DNA from: Flavobacteriales bacterium
Lineage (GTDB): Bacteria > Bacteroidota > Bacteroidia > Flavobacteriales > Flavobacteriaceae
Reading direction: 5' to 3'
DNA: 64,000 nucleotides
NCBI GenBank assembly: GCA_027023475.1
Contig: JALVVJ010000180.1
Coordinates: 8,889 to 72,888 of the forward strand
Position 1 is the stretch's first letter; each line of letters starts with the position of its first letter. Shown here piece after piece: positions 43,032 to 51,926 of this stretch. The notes below the pieces were generated by a model. The model searched no databases. It worked only from the letters and a program-made list of their open reading frames with translations, and had not been told where the DNA came from. Both the position numbers and the translations under genes were made by a program.

Positions 43032-43560
43032 GCGGCTACAATGATACATTCGGCCTCGGTTGATATGTCCGGGTTTATGATTAATTTTCTACTGCAAACA
43101 TCAAAGGCGAAACCGCAGGGCGGGTTCGCCGCTCGCCGAGGAAACCGGAGGGTTCCGAGGCCCGCAAGGAGACCAAGCACCGAGCTTGCGAAGTGCGAAG
43201 GGCTCCGCAGCAAGTGGAGCGAGACCGTCAGGGCTCGCGGAACACCGGAGGGAGACAAGGCGCGGCATTTGCTTTGGCTTGTGGAAGCCGACGGCTCCCG
43301 AAGGGCGGAACAAGACAAGGGGCGCCGGCGCCGCGCGTGAGCGCGGGCCGGCGGCGCAAAAACAAAGCAGAATTCGACGGTCGTGACGGTATTTTACCGC
43401 AGGATTGGATAAAAAGGTCTGCCGGAACAAATTTTGCGCCGCCGGCAGCGGAATTTTCATTCCGCCGCCGGCGCCCCGACGGCTTGTGGAGCTGCGAAGG
43501 CAAACGCCCCCGGGCGGTTGCCGGAGCATTTACAATAATTGAAAGTCCACTTCCGTTTTA
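43032..43560 (-). repeat. Core and module G, inverted copy
   Basis: A segment shared with 16450-16510 (ACAATGATACATTCGGCCTCGG and TGTCCGGGTTTATGATT) leads into a degenerate core (CTACTGCAAACATCAAAGG, 43090-43108). GC-rich module G sequence follows to about 43530. It separates the Mrp operon from the DUF4249 gene. Frames across it are spurious. Confidence 0.7.
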
Positions 43561-43609
43561 CCTAACGATTGTTCAAAAAATACCTAACTTTATTCCAAAA
43601 CAAACACCA

Positions 43610-44476
43610 ATGTTCATCCGACGCTTGCTATTATTATCCTTTATTGCTTTGATATCCGGTAGTTGTATCGAAAAAGTTACCAACATCCACCTGGACGAAG
43701 ACGCCGGCGTTCCCGTCCTGTTTTCCGCATTGCGCAATGACGATACCATCCGCGTTTTTACCGGCTACACGGCGGGTATTTTTGATTATAGCCCCGAAGA
43801 ACAAGTGGAGCGCAATGCCCGGGTGGTGCTATTTCGCAACGGGACACCCGTAGACACCGCCACTCCCGGGCAGGACAATTATTCTTATTTTCACACGCTC
43901 CCCCAAGCCGGCACCACCTATCGCATCGAAGCGCATTTTCCCGGCGGAAAATTACTGAGCGGAGCCACCACATTCCCCGCCTCATTGCCCGTGCAACTCA
44001 CCGGTTCGGAAATGCTTCAACTGAACGACCGGAAAGCATTTCATTTACGGCTTCACATTGCCGACCCGGCTGGAACGAACTATTACCTTTTTGTGGTTCG
44101 GCCCAATATGGATTATTGGAATGATAATTTGACCGAAAGCAGTGATTTTCCCATACCGCCCGGGACTCAAATAATCGAACCATACGGTTGGGGGCATACC
44201 ATTTTGGCCCTTAGCGACCGCGGATTCGACGGCCGGGAAATGGATGTGAATTTATATTTCGATGCAACCGACATCGATGACACCAATGGCTTCGTATTTT
44301 ACCAAGCCATTTGCGATGAGGCCTATTACGAATACTTAAAATATTTGAGCACCGGAGACTATTATTCCGGCGACCCGTTCGGCACAATGGAACACGAAAA
44401 TCCGCACGGCAATGTGGACGGCGGCTATGGTTTTGTGGGTTCACTGCTCCAACGAACCGATACCATTACGCCTTAA
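43610..44476 (+). CDS. DUF4249 lipoprotein
   Basis: 288 residues. Lipoprotein signal (FIRRLLLLSFIALISGSC), then the DUF4249 Ig-like region (VPVLFSALRNDDTIRVFTGYTAGIFDYSPEEQVERNARVVLFRNGTPVDT, YSYFHTLPQAGTTYRIEAHFPGGKLLSGATTFPASLPV). The C-terminal part, with FYQAICDEAYYEYLKYLSTGDYYSGDPF and GFVGSL, is also typical. These outer-membrane lipoproteins accompany TonB-dependent receptors; the substrate is unknown. I start at ATG 43610; the longer frame runs through a repeat. A near -7 element (TAACTTTA, 43585-43592) lies 17 bp before it. The receptor gene follows 42 bp later. Confidence 0.88.
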   Translation: MFIRRLLLLSFIALISGSCIEKVTNIHLDEDAGVPVLFSALRNDDTIRVFTGYTAGIFDYSPEEQVERNARVVLFRNGTPVDTATPGQDNYSYFHTLPQAGTTYRIEAHFPGGKLLSGATTFPASLPVQLTGSEMLQLNDRKAFHLRLHIADPAGTNYYLFVVRPNMDYWNDNLTESSDFPIPPGTQIIEPYGWGHTILALSDRGFDGREMDVNLYFDATDIDDTNGFVFYQAICDEAYYEYLKYLSTGDYYSGDPFGTMEHENPHGNVDGGYGFVGSLLQRTDTITP

Positions 44477-44518
44477 ACCGGAAAACACTTTGATTTGTTG
44501 ATGCATAAAGAATAAAAA

Positions 44519-46885
44519 ATGAAAATACATCGTTCCCGTTTATTTCTACTATTACTGCTGATACCGGCCGGCACGCTTCAAATCAATGCCCAACAAGGCA
44601 CGAAAAAAATAACGCTTTCGGGCTATGTGTATGACGCCCAAACGCGTGAGCGGCTTCTGGATGCCGAAATCTATGCGCCTGCATCCGGCTTGGGCACCAC
44701 GACCAACCGCTACGGTTTTTACAGTTTAACGCTGCCGGTCAAAGCCGACAGTGTGGAAATTTGGGCTTCGTTTACGGGCTACGAAATTCTCAAAACGAAA
44801 GTCCCGGCCCGGACCGCCCGCCTTGACCTCTACCTTCAACCGGGCGAAACCCTTTCCGAAGTGGTCATCCGGACGCAGGGCGCCACCCATCAGGAACGCC
44901 GGGCCGAAATGAGTAAAATATCACTCAACGCATCCGAACTGCAAGCCGTTCCGGTCATCCTCTCCGAACCCGACCCCATCAAGGTGTTGCAAAAACTTCC
45001 GGGTATTCAACCGGGCAGTGAAGGTATGAGCGGTATTTTTGTTCGCGGCGGAAGTGCCGACCAAAACCTTTACCTCCTGGACGACGTTCCGCTCTACTAC
45101 ATCAATCACTTGGGCGGTTTTGTGTCCACCTTCAACCCCGATGCCATCAACAAGGTTGATATTTACAAAGGCGATTTTCCGGCCCGATTCGGCAATCGCT
45201 TGTCGTCGGTGCTGGATGTGCGTATGCGCGACGGCAACAAACGGCATTGGAAAACCTACGGAACCATCGGCCTGCTCAGTTGGAAAATCGGCACCGAAGG
45301 TCCTTTGGTTCGCGACCGCACGGCCATCAGCGTATCCGTACGCCGGATGCCCTACGACCTGATTTCGCGTTCCATTTCTTATATCGCTTCGGAAGGTGAG
45401 ACCAGCGCCGGTTACACCTTTTATGACCTTAACCTGAAAATCAATCATAAACTCACCGACCGCGACCAACTTTCACTCAGCTGGTACTATGGCGATGATG
45501 CGGTTTCGGTTTCTTTTCACGCAAACGATGAAAAGGAAAAAATGCGTACCGGTTGGGGTAATCATATGGCGGCCTTGCGTTGGGACCGCCAATGGACGGG
45601 TAAATGGTTCAGCAGCCAAATTTTTTCCTATACCCGCTACCGGCTAATGAACCGCTTCCGGACTTGGGATGACAACGAATTGATTTTCGATTGGCGTTAT
45701 TATTCGGGTATCCGCGATTTGGCCTTTAAGAGCCATTGGCAATATACCGCCAAGCCCGAAAGTAAATTTTTTCTGGGCGCCGGTATTACCCATCACACCT
45801 TCCGCCCCGGCGCATTGGATTTTACCGATGCCGAAGTAAATCAAAGCATACAATGGGGCAACTACCGCATCAGGGCTGTGGACGGCTTCTTCTACGGCGA
45901 ATGGAAAAAAAGCTGGACCCGGCGACTGAAAACCCGCTTGGGTTTCCGGCTTTCGGACTACATCCTTCCGGGCCGGCATTATATTAGCCCCGAACCGCGG
46001 ATTTCGGTCAATTATATGATCACCGGCAACACTTCGGTCAAGGCATCTTATTCGCGTATGCAGCAAGGCGTTCACCTGCTCACTTCTTCGGGCGCAGGTA
46101 TGCCCATCGATTTGTGGATGCCTTCCATCGACAGTGTACCACCTTCACGCGCTTGGATTGCCGCCGTCGGTGCGGCCCATACCCAAGCCGACGGACGCTG
46201 GGAAGCATCGGTAGAAGTCTATTACAAACACATGGACGACCTGATACATTACAAACCGGGCGCGTCTTATCTCAACACAGCCATCAGCGATTGGGATAAA
46301 TTGGTGGAAAAACGCGGCACGGGCACGGCCTATGGCATCGAATGGATGCTGCGCAAACGCACGGGCCGGCTCACCGGTTGGATCGCCTACACCTGGGCCC
46401 GCTCCGACCGGCAATTTGCCAACCTGAACCAAGGGCGCCCATTCCCCTTCCGCTACGACCGCCGCCACGTATTGGACATTGTGGGTGTTTACAAAATTTC
46501 GCCCAAATTACGTTTTTCCTTTGCCTGGAATTTCAGTTCCGGACTCCCCGTAACCTTACCGGTGGGTCAAATGGTGCTACCCGAATATATTTTCCCCGGC
46601 GACGACCGGACAGGTGGCTTGGCTATGGTATCGGTGTACAGCGACCGCAACCGCTACCGGATGGAAGCTTACCACCGCCTGGATTTGGGATTGGATTACC
46701 ACTACAAAAAACGGAAGACCGAATACAATTGGAATATCAGCGTGTTTAATGCCTACAACCGCCACAACCCGTTTTTTTACTTCATTTCGGAGTACCACCC
46801 CATAACCGGCGACCACGACCCGGGCGTTTACAAAATGAGTCTGTTCCCCATTATCCCCTCCATCGGATTTTCCTTTAAGTTTTAG
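44519..46885 (+). CDS. TonB-dependent receptor with carboxypeptidase-like N-terminal domain
   Basis: 788 residues. Signal peptide (to TLQINAQ) and a carboxypeptidase-regulatory-like domain (about 27-110; ITLSGYVYDAQTRERLLDAEIYAPASGLGTTTNRYGFYSLTLP). The plug domain (about 125-240; ILSEPDPIKVLQKLPGIQPGSEGMSGIFVRGGSADQNLYLLDDVPLYYINHLGGFVSTFNPDAI, GDFPARFGNRLSSVLDVRMRDG) is followed by a 22-strand barrel. The C-terminal Phe in SIGFSFKF closes the barrel. It imports a substrate using energy from TonB-ExbBD. The pairing with DUF4249 is typical of Bacteroidota. No regulator or enzyme nearby tells the substrate. Confidence 0.92.
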   Translation: MKIHRSRLFLLLLLIPAGTLQINAQQGTKKITLSGYVYDAQTRERLLDAEIYAPASGLGTTTNRYGFYSLTLPVKADSVEIWASFTGYEILKTKVPARTARLDLYLQPGETLSEVVIRTQGATHQERRAEMSKISLNASELQAVPVILSEPDPIKVLQKLPGIQPGSEGMSGIFVRGGSADQNLYLLDDVPLYYINHLGGFVSTFNPDAINKVDIYKGDFPARFGNRLSSVLDVRMRDGNKRHWKTYGTIGLLSWKIGTEGPLVRDRTAISVSVRRMPYDLISRSISYIASEGETSAGYTFYDLNLKINHKLTDRDQLSLSWYYGDDAVSVSFHANDEKEKMRTGWGNHMAALRWDRQWTGKWFSSQIFSYTRYRLMNRFRTWDDNELIFDWRYYSGIRDLAFKSHWQYTAKPESKFFLGAGITHHTFRPGALDFTDAEVNQSIQWGNYRIRAVDGFFYGEWKKSWTRRLKTRLGFRLSDYILPGRHYISPEPRISVNYMITGNTSVKASYSRMQQGVHLLTSSGAGMPIDLWMPSIDSVPPSRAWIAAVGAAHTQADGRWEASVEVYYKHMDDLIHYKPGASYLNTAISDWDKLVEKRGTGTAYGIEWMLRKRTGRLTGWIAYTWARSDRQFANLNQGRPFPFRYDRRHVLDIVGVYKISPKLRFSFAWNFSSGLPVTLPVGQMVLPEYIFPGDDRTGGLAMVSVYSDRNRYRMEAYHRLDLGLDYHYKKRKTEYNWNISVFNAYNRHNPFFYFISEYHPITGDHDPGVYKMSLFPIIPSIGFSFKF

Positions 46886-46962
46886 GGCGCCCCGGCGCCT
46901 GCGTTCACGCATCGGCGGTTGCTTCAAGACGACGGAGCGCTTTCGCACCCGCCGGCGTTCAC
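46886..46962. repeat. Repeat flank before the 164-bp element
   Basis: Directly after the receptor stop: GGGCGCCCCGGCGCCTGCG and GACGACGGAGCGCTTTCGC, similar to the flank at 15845-16085. Noncoding. Confidence 0.55.
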
Positions 46963-47126
46963 GGCGTTGCACCAAGTGTAAAATGTCGGAAAAGTTGCAG
47001 TTATTTTTGTCTAGACCAAAGCCGGCAATCCGAAGGCATAGCCGTAGCTATGACAAGGATTGTCAATACCGTAATCGGCAAAAAGAACAAAACTTGGTGT
47101 GCATATTTTATGCTTGCTGCAACGCC
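46963..47126. mobile_element. 164-bp element with inverted ends, copy 2 (MITE-like)
   Basis: Same length and about 91% identical to copy 1 at 16086-16249, in the same orientation. The inverted ends are GGCGTTGCACCAAGTG... and ...CTTGCTGCAACGCC. Inside, GGCAATCC pairs with GGATTGTC across the CATAGC-CGTA-GCTATG hairpin. Of the differences from copy 1 in this stem, some keep base pairs (G-T and T-A in place of T-G). Confidence 0.75.
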
Positions 47127-47290
47127 CAGGCGCCGTCGCGTGCTCCGCTCTTATCTTGCTTGCATCCGGTGGTTTTTGTTAAGCCGGCGCCGTGGTCTCT
47201 TGCGCTGCGAGCCCCCGCCGCCGGCACAAAAAGCACGCCGGCTGCTGCGCAAGGATACCGCTACGCCCGCTGGCGCATTTTTTATTTTTG
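47127..47290. repeat. Repeat segment shared with 42666-42805
   Basis: GTCGCGTGCTCCGCTC, CCGGCGCCGTGGTCT, CCCCGCCGCCGGCACAAAAA and AAGGATACCGCTACGCCCGC in the same order as at 42666-42805. From 47290 to 47352 ordinary AT-richer noncoding DNA. Confidence 0.7.
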
Positions 47291-47352
47291 ACTTTGTTTT
47301 GCTTTGCAAAAAAATCCTTACCCGTATTTACAAAAAACCCTGTTCCCGAATT

Positions 47353-47862
47353 TTATTTATTTTCCGCCTCCCGGGATACAAACCATTCGGCTACCGAATC
47401 ATAACGTGTCATCAGCCAATAACCAATCATGAGCCGCAATCCGTCGCCCACCAAATCAAGGGAGTCTTTTGCATCAAATATCCGTCCGGCTATCTTACCC
47501 CGGAACGCAAAATATCCCTTGCTCAGAAAATCCGGTAAATAATGCAGAAACAATAATCCGCCCACCACAAAAACCCCGATTTTAATCAGTTCAACCGTTT
47601 TCAGATGGCCAAACACTATTTTGTCATCATCGAATCCCTTGTCCAGTTTCAATAGCCCGGCCACTTTATCCGCATAAAATACCAGAGCGGCAAAAAGCCC
47701 CACATTCACTGCCACGAGCATCATAAACCACAAAAACGACAAGCCGTCTATGCCGTTTGAAAGAAGTAAAAAATTTTGCGTCAAACCCGAAAACAAGGAA
47801 ACCACAATCCAATACAAGCCGAACAACTTGATCATCAAAACAAAAAAATCTCTTTTGGTCAT
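47353..47862 (-). CDS. Small integral membrane protein, unknown
   Basis: 169 residues with three to four membrane helices: FFVLMIKLFGLYWIVVSLFSGLTQNFLLL, FLWFMMLVAVNVGLFAALVFYADKVAGLLKLD and LIKIGVFVVGGLLFLHYLPDFL. A short charged C-terminal end, including DGLRLMIGYWLMTRYDSVAEWFV. I recognise no family. It is followed only by repeats and is preceded by a 76-bp gap to the PsbP-like gene; whether the two form a unit is unclear. Confidence 0.6.
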   Translation of the reverse strand: MTKRDFFVLMIKLFGLYWIVVSLFSGLTQNFLLLSNGIDGLSFLWFMMLVAVNVGLFAALVFYADKVAGLLKLDKGFDDDKIVFGHLKTVELIKIGVFVVGGLLFLHYLPDFLSKGYFAFRGKIAGRIFDAKDSLDLVGDGLRLMIGYWLMTRYDSVAEWFVSREAENK

Positions 47863-47938
47863 TTGGTTGTTTGTTAGGGTGAAAAATTATATGGCATTGG
47901 AAATTAACTGAACTTAGATGGATATTTTTGCCGCATTG

Positions 47939-48463
47939 TTATTCTTTATGTGATTCTATTTTGAAACTATCCATAATTCTTTTTGCCGTTTCAAAAAACT
48001 TATCGAAGGATTTCTCTTCGGCGGTAAAAGTTAATATGTATGCCTTGTTGTCAATTACCCAAACGTATTGCATATATTTTAAGAAAAATACACCATGTTT
48101 TCCCGTATAAATAATTTTATGATAATCCGATGTCTTTCCTTGAATACGTTTGCTTTCGATTATTTTAGCATCGGTAATAAGCTCTTTAATTTGTTGTATG
48201 GATATTTCGACTAATTTATCCAGCGTGATACGGGAATCGGGTAAATTTTGCACAATCAAATTGATATTATCTCTAAACTTATCATCCGGGCCGGAAAGTT
48301 GGGAAAAAAGAATAAATTTGGCTCCCATTACATTCGTCTGTTTTAATGTCCAGTCATCAGGATATTGAATAGAATAATCATCACCCTTTAATGTTTTCCA
48401 GTCATTTTGCTCGAACGCAATCATTGCTGACCATAAAAAAATAAAAAGAATAATTCGTTTCAT
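47939..48463 (-). CDS. Exported PsbP-like domain protein
   Basis: About 174 residues starting at ATG 48463 with a signal peptide (IILFIFLWSAMIAFEQ). The domain DYSIQYPDDWTLKQTNVMGAKFILFSQLSGPDDKFRDNINLIVQNLP...YILTFTAEEKSFDKFFETAKRIMDSFKI has the layout of the PsbP/MOG1 fold (DUF1795-like), found widely outside photosynthesis as a secreted protein of unknown role. It is more AT-rich than the neighbours. A TTG further upstream would add 20 residues without a signal function. Confidence 0.7.
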   Translation of the reverse strand: MKRIILFIFLWSAMIAFEQNDWKTLKGDDYSIQYPDDWTLKQTNVMGAKFILFSQLSGPDDKFRDNINLIVQNLPDSRITLDKLVEISIQQIKELITDAKIIESKRIQGKTSDYHKIIYTGKHGVFFLKYMQYVWVIDNKAYILTFTAEEKSFDKFFETAKRIMDSFKIESHKE

Positions 48464-48570
48464 TGTAATTTTTTGGACGTAAATATAATTAAATATCGCT
48501 AAAATATTAACCTTCAACCCCAATGCAACTTAAATTTGCCGAATACTCGTCCCAAATATATTTTTCTATC

Positions 48571-49155
48571 TTACACCTCCACCTCACCGCGTGTATTATT
48601 TTCTTCGGGGAGTCCGAAAATCAACATTTTCCAACATTCACACCGGCAACAAAAACGCGGAACCCGTTGCATAAACCTCCGGTAATCATCGCCGAATTTT
48701 TTTATGGCTTCCTGTTCCTCAATGGTGGCAATCATAACATACATCAAAAGAATTTCCAAGGGTGCAATAATCAGCAAAAACGAAGGGCTTCCGGCCAGCA
48801 AGGCAATGGACACCGGAGCCAACATCAAGCCCTGGTGCATCGGATGGCGCATATAGCGGTAATAGCCGCCGGTTACCAGCACATTGGTTTCGAAACGCGG
48901 AATGTCGCCCGCCCGTCCGTGGTCGTGCAAAAAACGCCCTGTGTTACGGGCAATCTTTCGCATCACTTGAAACAAAACAAAACCCGTCACGGCACTCACC
49001 AAATGATAGGGCGTAAATACAAACAAGCGATGCCACAGCATCCGGTCCAAATAATATCCGGCCACCCAACCGCCTACCACAAACACAATCCACACTGCAA
49101 TGCGCATACGCGCAGAACGGCTTTCACATACCTTGTTACCGGATTTATTGCTCAC
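48571..49155 (-). CDS. Isoprenylcysteine-methyltransferase-like membrane protein
   Basis: 194 residues, about four membrane helices. The C-terminal SAM-dependent methyltransferase signature of the ICMT/PEMT/NnrU family is present: VTGGYYRYMRHPMHQGLMLAPVSIALL and EILLMYVMIATIEEQEAIKKFGDDYRRFMQRVPRF. The substrate is unknown; in bacteria such proteins methylate lipids or small molecules. The promoter element TAGATTTG (49176-49183) lies 20 bp before the ATG, so it is its own unit. Confidence 0.82.
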   Translation of the reverse strand: MSNKSGNKVCESRSARMRIAVWIVFVVGGWVAGYYLDRMLWHRLFVFTPYHLVSAVTGFVLFQVMRKIARNTGRFLHDHGRAGDIPRFETNVLVTGGYYRYMRHPMHQGLMLAPVSIALLAGSPSFLLIIAPLEILLMYVMIATIEEQEAIKKFGDDYRRFMQRVPRFCCRCECWKMLIFGLPEENNTRGEVEV

Positions 49156-49175
49156 AAGTGCGGTTTTTTCTTAAA

Positions 49176-49183
49176 CAAATCTA
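49176..49183 (-). promoter_or_regulatory. -7 element for the ICMT-like gene
   Basis: Minus-strand TAGATTTG, a TAnnTTTG match, 20 bp before the ATG at 49155. Confidence 0.5.
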
Positions 49184-49210
49184 TTAAAATTTTTCCAATT
49201 TAACCAAAAG

Positions 49211-50758
49211 TTACGTAAATCTCTTGCGCCCCAAAAAGGCATAGGCCAACAAAAGCCCCGCCAAAAACACGGCCAAGCGGGCCAAATAATCGCCGTAGCG
49301 CACATAAAAAGTAAGTCCCGTGTTCAAGTGTGCCGTAGCATCGATGACGCCCCGCCGGTCGTAAGCCAAACTTTCCACCACGCGCCCCCGTTGATCGATC
49401 AAGCCGCTGCGACCCGTATTAGCCGATCGCACCACATCGCGACGGGCTTCGATGGCGCGTAAACGGGCATAATCAAAATGCTGACGGTAACCCGATGTTT
49501 TTTTCCACCAACCGTCGTTGGAAATTACGGCCAACAAATTAGCCCCGCGCAATACGTAGCGTCTTACGTAATCGCCGAATACACTTTCGTAGCAAATAAT
49601 GGGCGCCACCCGCAGGGAATCGTAACCGAAAACCACCGGTTCCGGGCTGGGAGTGTGCGTTCCCGACATACCGCCCAAATCGATAATCCAATCGCCCAAT
49701 AGCGGACGGAACCATTTCCGGTAAGGCATTTTTTCGGCCCCCGGCACCAAAATGGCTTTGTGATAAAGCGCCGGCTGCTGCTGCGGTGCCACAAAAAGCG
49801 CCGAATTGTAAATTTGATACCAAAACCGCCGTTTCGACCAATTGGCCGTTTCGGGCACACTGTCGGCCGCTCCGTGCCAAATGCGGTAGAGCGAAACGCC
49901 CACCAGCCAAGCGGCTCCGCTACTATCGGCCTTGCGTTTCAAACTTTGCACAACCCGGTTACGACCCAAACGGTCCAAATCCATACTACGGGCCAAGGCC
50001 GTTTCGGGCGCAACAATCAGGTCAAACTTCCGGTGGGCAGGCACCATACTTTCCAAATCGGCCAAAGATTGACTGTTGGGCCGGTCGAATTTCTCGGTCC
50101 ATGGATCAATGTTGGGTTGCAAAATCAGCACCCGGGCTTCGGTTCCTTTTTCGGCATAACGGAAATACATCACCAACGAAAGCAATACCGGAAGCAGCAT
50201 AAAAACGCCCCATTTGACCCATCCGGTCCGGTGGTTTCTCTTTTGTGTCAGCCGGTAAAACCATAAACTCCCCGCCAACACCCAAAGCGAACCGCCAAAT
50301 ACCCCCGTGTAGGCATACCATTGCACGGCCCAAGGCGTCGAAGCAAACACATTGCCCATGGTCAGCCAGGGCCATTCCAAATCCCAAACGTAATGCAGTT
50401 TTTCAAAACTCATCCAAAGGGCCGGAAAAAGCACCGTTTGCATGGCCAAAGGTAAACGTTTGCGCGCCTTGTGCCAAAGCCAAAAGGTTAAGTTCATCAA
50501 CAAACTGTTGGCCAGCAAGGCCATCACGGCGCCGGCACGCGTAGCATACCAAATCCAATAGGTTGTGAGCAGGTTAAACAGAAAAAAAGCCAAATACAAA
50601 CGCCAAAAAATCCCTTTTCGCTCCAAGTATAAATCCGAAAGCCGGAACAACGGCCACCAAGCCGCAAAAATCAGAAACGGAAAACCGCCTTCGGGCCACG
50701 AAACAAACATCATCATTCCGGCCGCCAGGGCCAACAACCATCCGTTTTGCCACCTCAT
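49211..50758 (-). CDS. lnt: Apolipoprotein N-acyltransferase
   Basis: 515 residues. Adds the third fatty acid to the N-terminal Cys of lipoproteins at the inner membrane. Seven or so N-terminal helices (about 1-200) precede the nitrilase domain, with the catalytic triad Glu252 (VAPETALARS), Lys334 (YHKAILVPGAEKMPY) and Cys389 (PIICYESVFGDYV). A last helix (LAVFLAGLLLAYAFLGRKR) closes it. Its start overlaps the PorV/PorQ-like gene by ATGA. Many lipoproteins in the window would be its substrates. Confidence 0.95.
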   Translation of the reverse strand: MRWQNGWLLALAAGMMMFVSWPEGGFPFLIFAAWWPLFRLSDLYLERKGIFWRLYLAFFLFNLLTTYWIWYATRAGAVMALLANSLLMNLTFWLWHKARKRLPLAMQTVLFPALWMSFEKLHYVWDLEWPWLTMGNVFASTPWAVQWYAYTGVFGGSLWVLAGSLWFYRLTQKRNHRTGWVKWGVFMLLPVLLSLVMYFRYAEKGTEARVLILQPNIDPWTEKFDRPNSQSLADLESMVPAHRKFDLIVAPETALARSMDLDRLGRNRVVQSLKRKADSSGAAWLVGVSLYRIWHGAADSVPETANWSKRRFWYQIYNSALFVAPQQQPALYHKAILVPGAEKMPYRKWFRPLLGDWIIDLGGMSGTHTPSPEPVVFGYDSLRVAPIICYESVFGDYVRRYVLRGANLLAVISNDGWWKKTSGYRQHFDYARLRAIEARRDVVRSANTGRSGLIDQRGRVVESLAYDRRGVIDATAHLNTGLTFYVRYGDYLARLAVFLAGLLLAYAFLGRKRFT

Positions 50759-51813
50759 TGCTTACGGGAAAAAATTTTCAAATCCAAAATCAAGGAAAAA
50801 ATATGCGAGTAACGGCCCGACAGCCCGAAATCGGTAAAGGCATAATCCACTTGCAGGTATTTGAGCCGGACGCCCAAACCTGCGTGCGGACGCACTTTCC
50901 AATAGGTTCCTTCAAAGCCCCTTTCGCGAAAAACATTGTCGGCTCCCAGGCGCAAGAAAACCTTTTGGCGGTAGTCGGCCGTCAGTCCCAAACCGGGTTC
51001 CAAACTGAAATGCGGCCCGTGCACAAGCGCGTTGCGCTCGTAGAACCACGCCGTCCAATCGGTTTCGGCCGTCAGTCCGTAGCCGGAACCGAAGCGGAAC
51101 GCCCGTGCAAAGCCCAAGCGAAGCGAAGGTAGCCGTGTTTCGTTGGCAGCCGGTGGCGTTTGGTTTCGGCCCGGAATGGCATCGGCTATTTCTTGCAAAC
51201 GCCGGCGGTTGAAAGTCCAAAAAGTAAAAGTGCCCGTAAAATCACGCAGCACGGCACCCAATTGCCAGCGGCCGTAGGCATACTGAACACCGGCATCTAT
51301 ACCGAAACCCCAGCCCGACGCAAAATCGCCGATGTGGCGATACAGCAATTTCAGCGTTAGCCCCGCTTGCAAACCGGGCACAATATCCTTGCGCGCATAG
51401 CCGAGCAGCAGAGCATAATCGGCCGCCGAAAAATAAGTAATCCGGTTGTAGTCCACATCACCGTTTTCGTCGATGAGCTTGGTGGTGTTCATGATGTTAT
51501 CCACACCGAAACGTATCAAGGCCGCCCCGCGATATTGGTTACCGTGTTTTTCGGCATAGCTTATTTGGTTGAGCATGGCCATATTGCCGAAATAGGCCGC
51601 ATGCATCAACCCCAAGTAACGACCGTCGAGCCGCGTAAGTCCGGCCGGATTCCAGTAAACGGCATTGGCATCGCCCGCCAGGGCCGTAACGTTCCCGCCG
51701 GTGGCCATGGCGCCTGCACCCACGCCGATGTCCAAAAAAGCATTGGCATGCGCCTGCCCGAAAGTCGATTGCAACGCCCATAGCCAAATCAAGCTCGCTA
51801 ATAATCGTTTCAT
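50755..51813 (-). CDS. PorV/PorQ-family outer-membrane protein
   Basis: 352 residues. Signal peptide (to STFGQAHA) and then AFLDIGVGAGAMATGGNVTALAGDANAVYWNPAGLTRLDG, the hallmark of the PorV/PorQ/UPF0164 barrel family. Alternating strands follow, ending SLILDLKIFSRKQ. In the type IX pathway PorV shuttles cargo to the attachment complex; this protein is a general family member, and whether it is PorV or PorQ itself is not clear. The ATG at 51813 yields the signal peptide; the longer frame starts 10 codons earlier. Overlaps lnt by ATGA, so the two are cotranscribed. Confidence 0.82.
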   Translation of the reverse strand: MKRLLASLIWLWALQSTFGQAHANAFLDIGVGAGAMATGGNVTALAGDANAVYWNPAGLTRLDGRYLGLMHAAYFGNMAMLNQISYAEKHGNQYRGAALIRFGVDNIMNTTKLIDENGDVDYNRITYFSAADYALLLGYARKDIVPGLQAGLTLKLLYRHIGDFASGWGFGIDAGVQYAYGRWQLGAVLRDFTGTFTFWTFNRRRLQEIADAIPGRNQTPPAANETRLPSLRLGFARAFRFGSGYGLTAETDWTAWFYERNALVHGPHFSLEPGLGLTADYRQKVFLRLGADNVFRERGFEGTYWKVRPHAGLGVRLKYLQVDYAFTDFGLSGRYSHIFSLILDLKIFSRKQ

Positions 51814-51850
51814 AGCATAGATAACGTCCAAACCGGCGGACAAATTTTAT

Positions 51851-51883
51851 CAAAGATACGTTTTTTCGGATTTTGGCCGCAAA
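51851..51883 (-). promoter_or_regulatory. -33/-7 promoter for the PorV-like/lnt operon
   Basis: Minus strand: TTTG (51883-51880), 21 bp, TATCTTTG (51858-51851). The ATG at 51813 follows 37 bp later. Confidence 0.6.
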
Positions 51884-51926
51884 AACCGGTTTTACAAATG
51901 ACTATTTTAATCGAAAGATATTAAAC

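Noticed and set aside
43193-43609. Longer N-terminus for the DUF4249 protein
   Set aside because: It translates repeat DNA. The lipoprotein signal begins at 43610 with a near-consensus -7 element just upstream.
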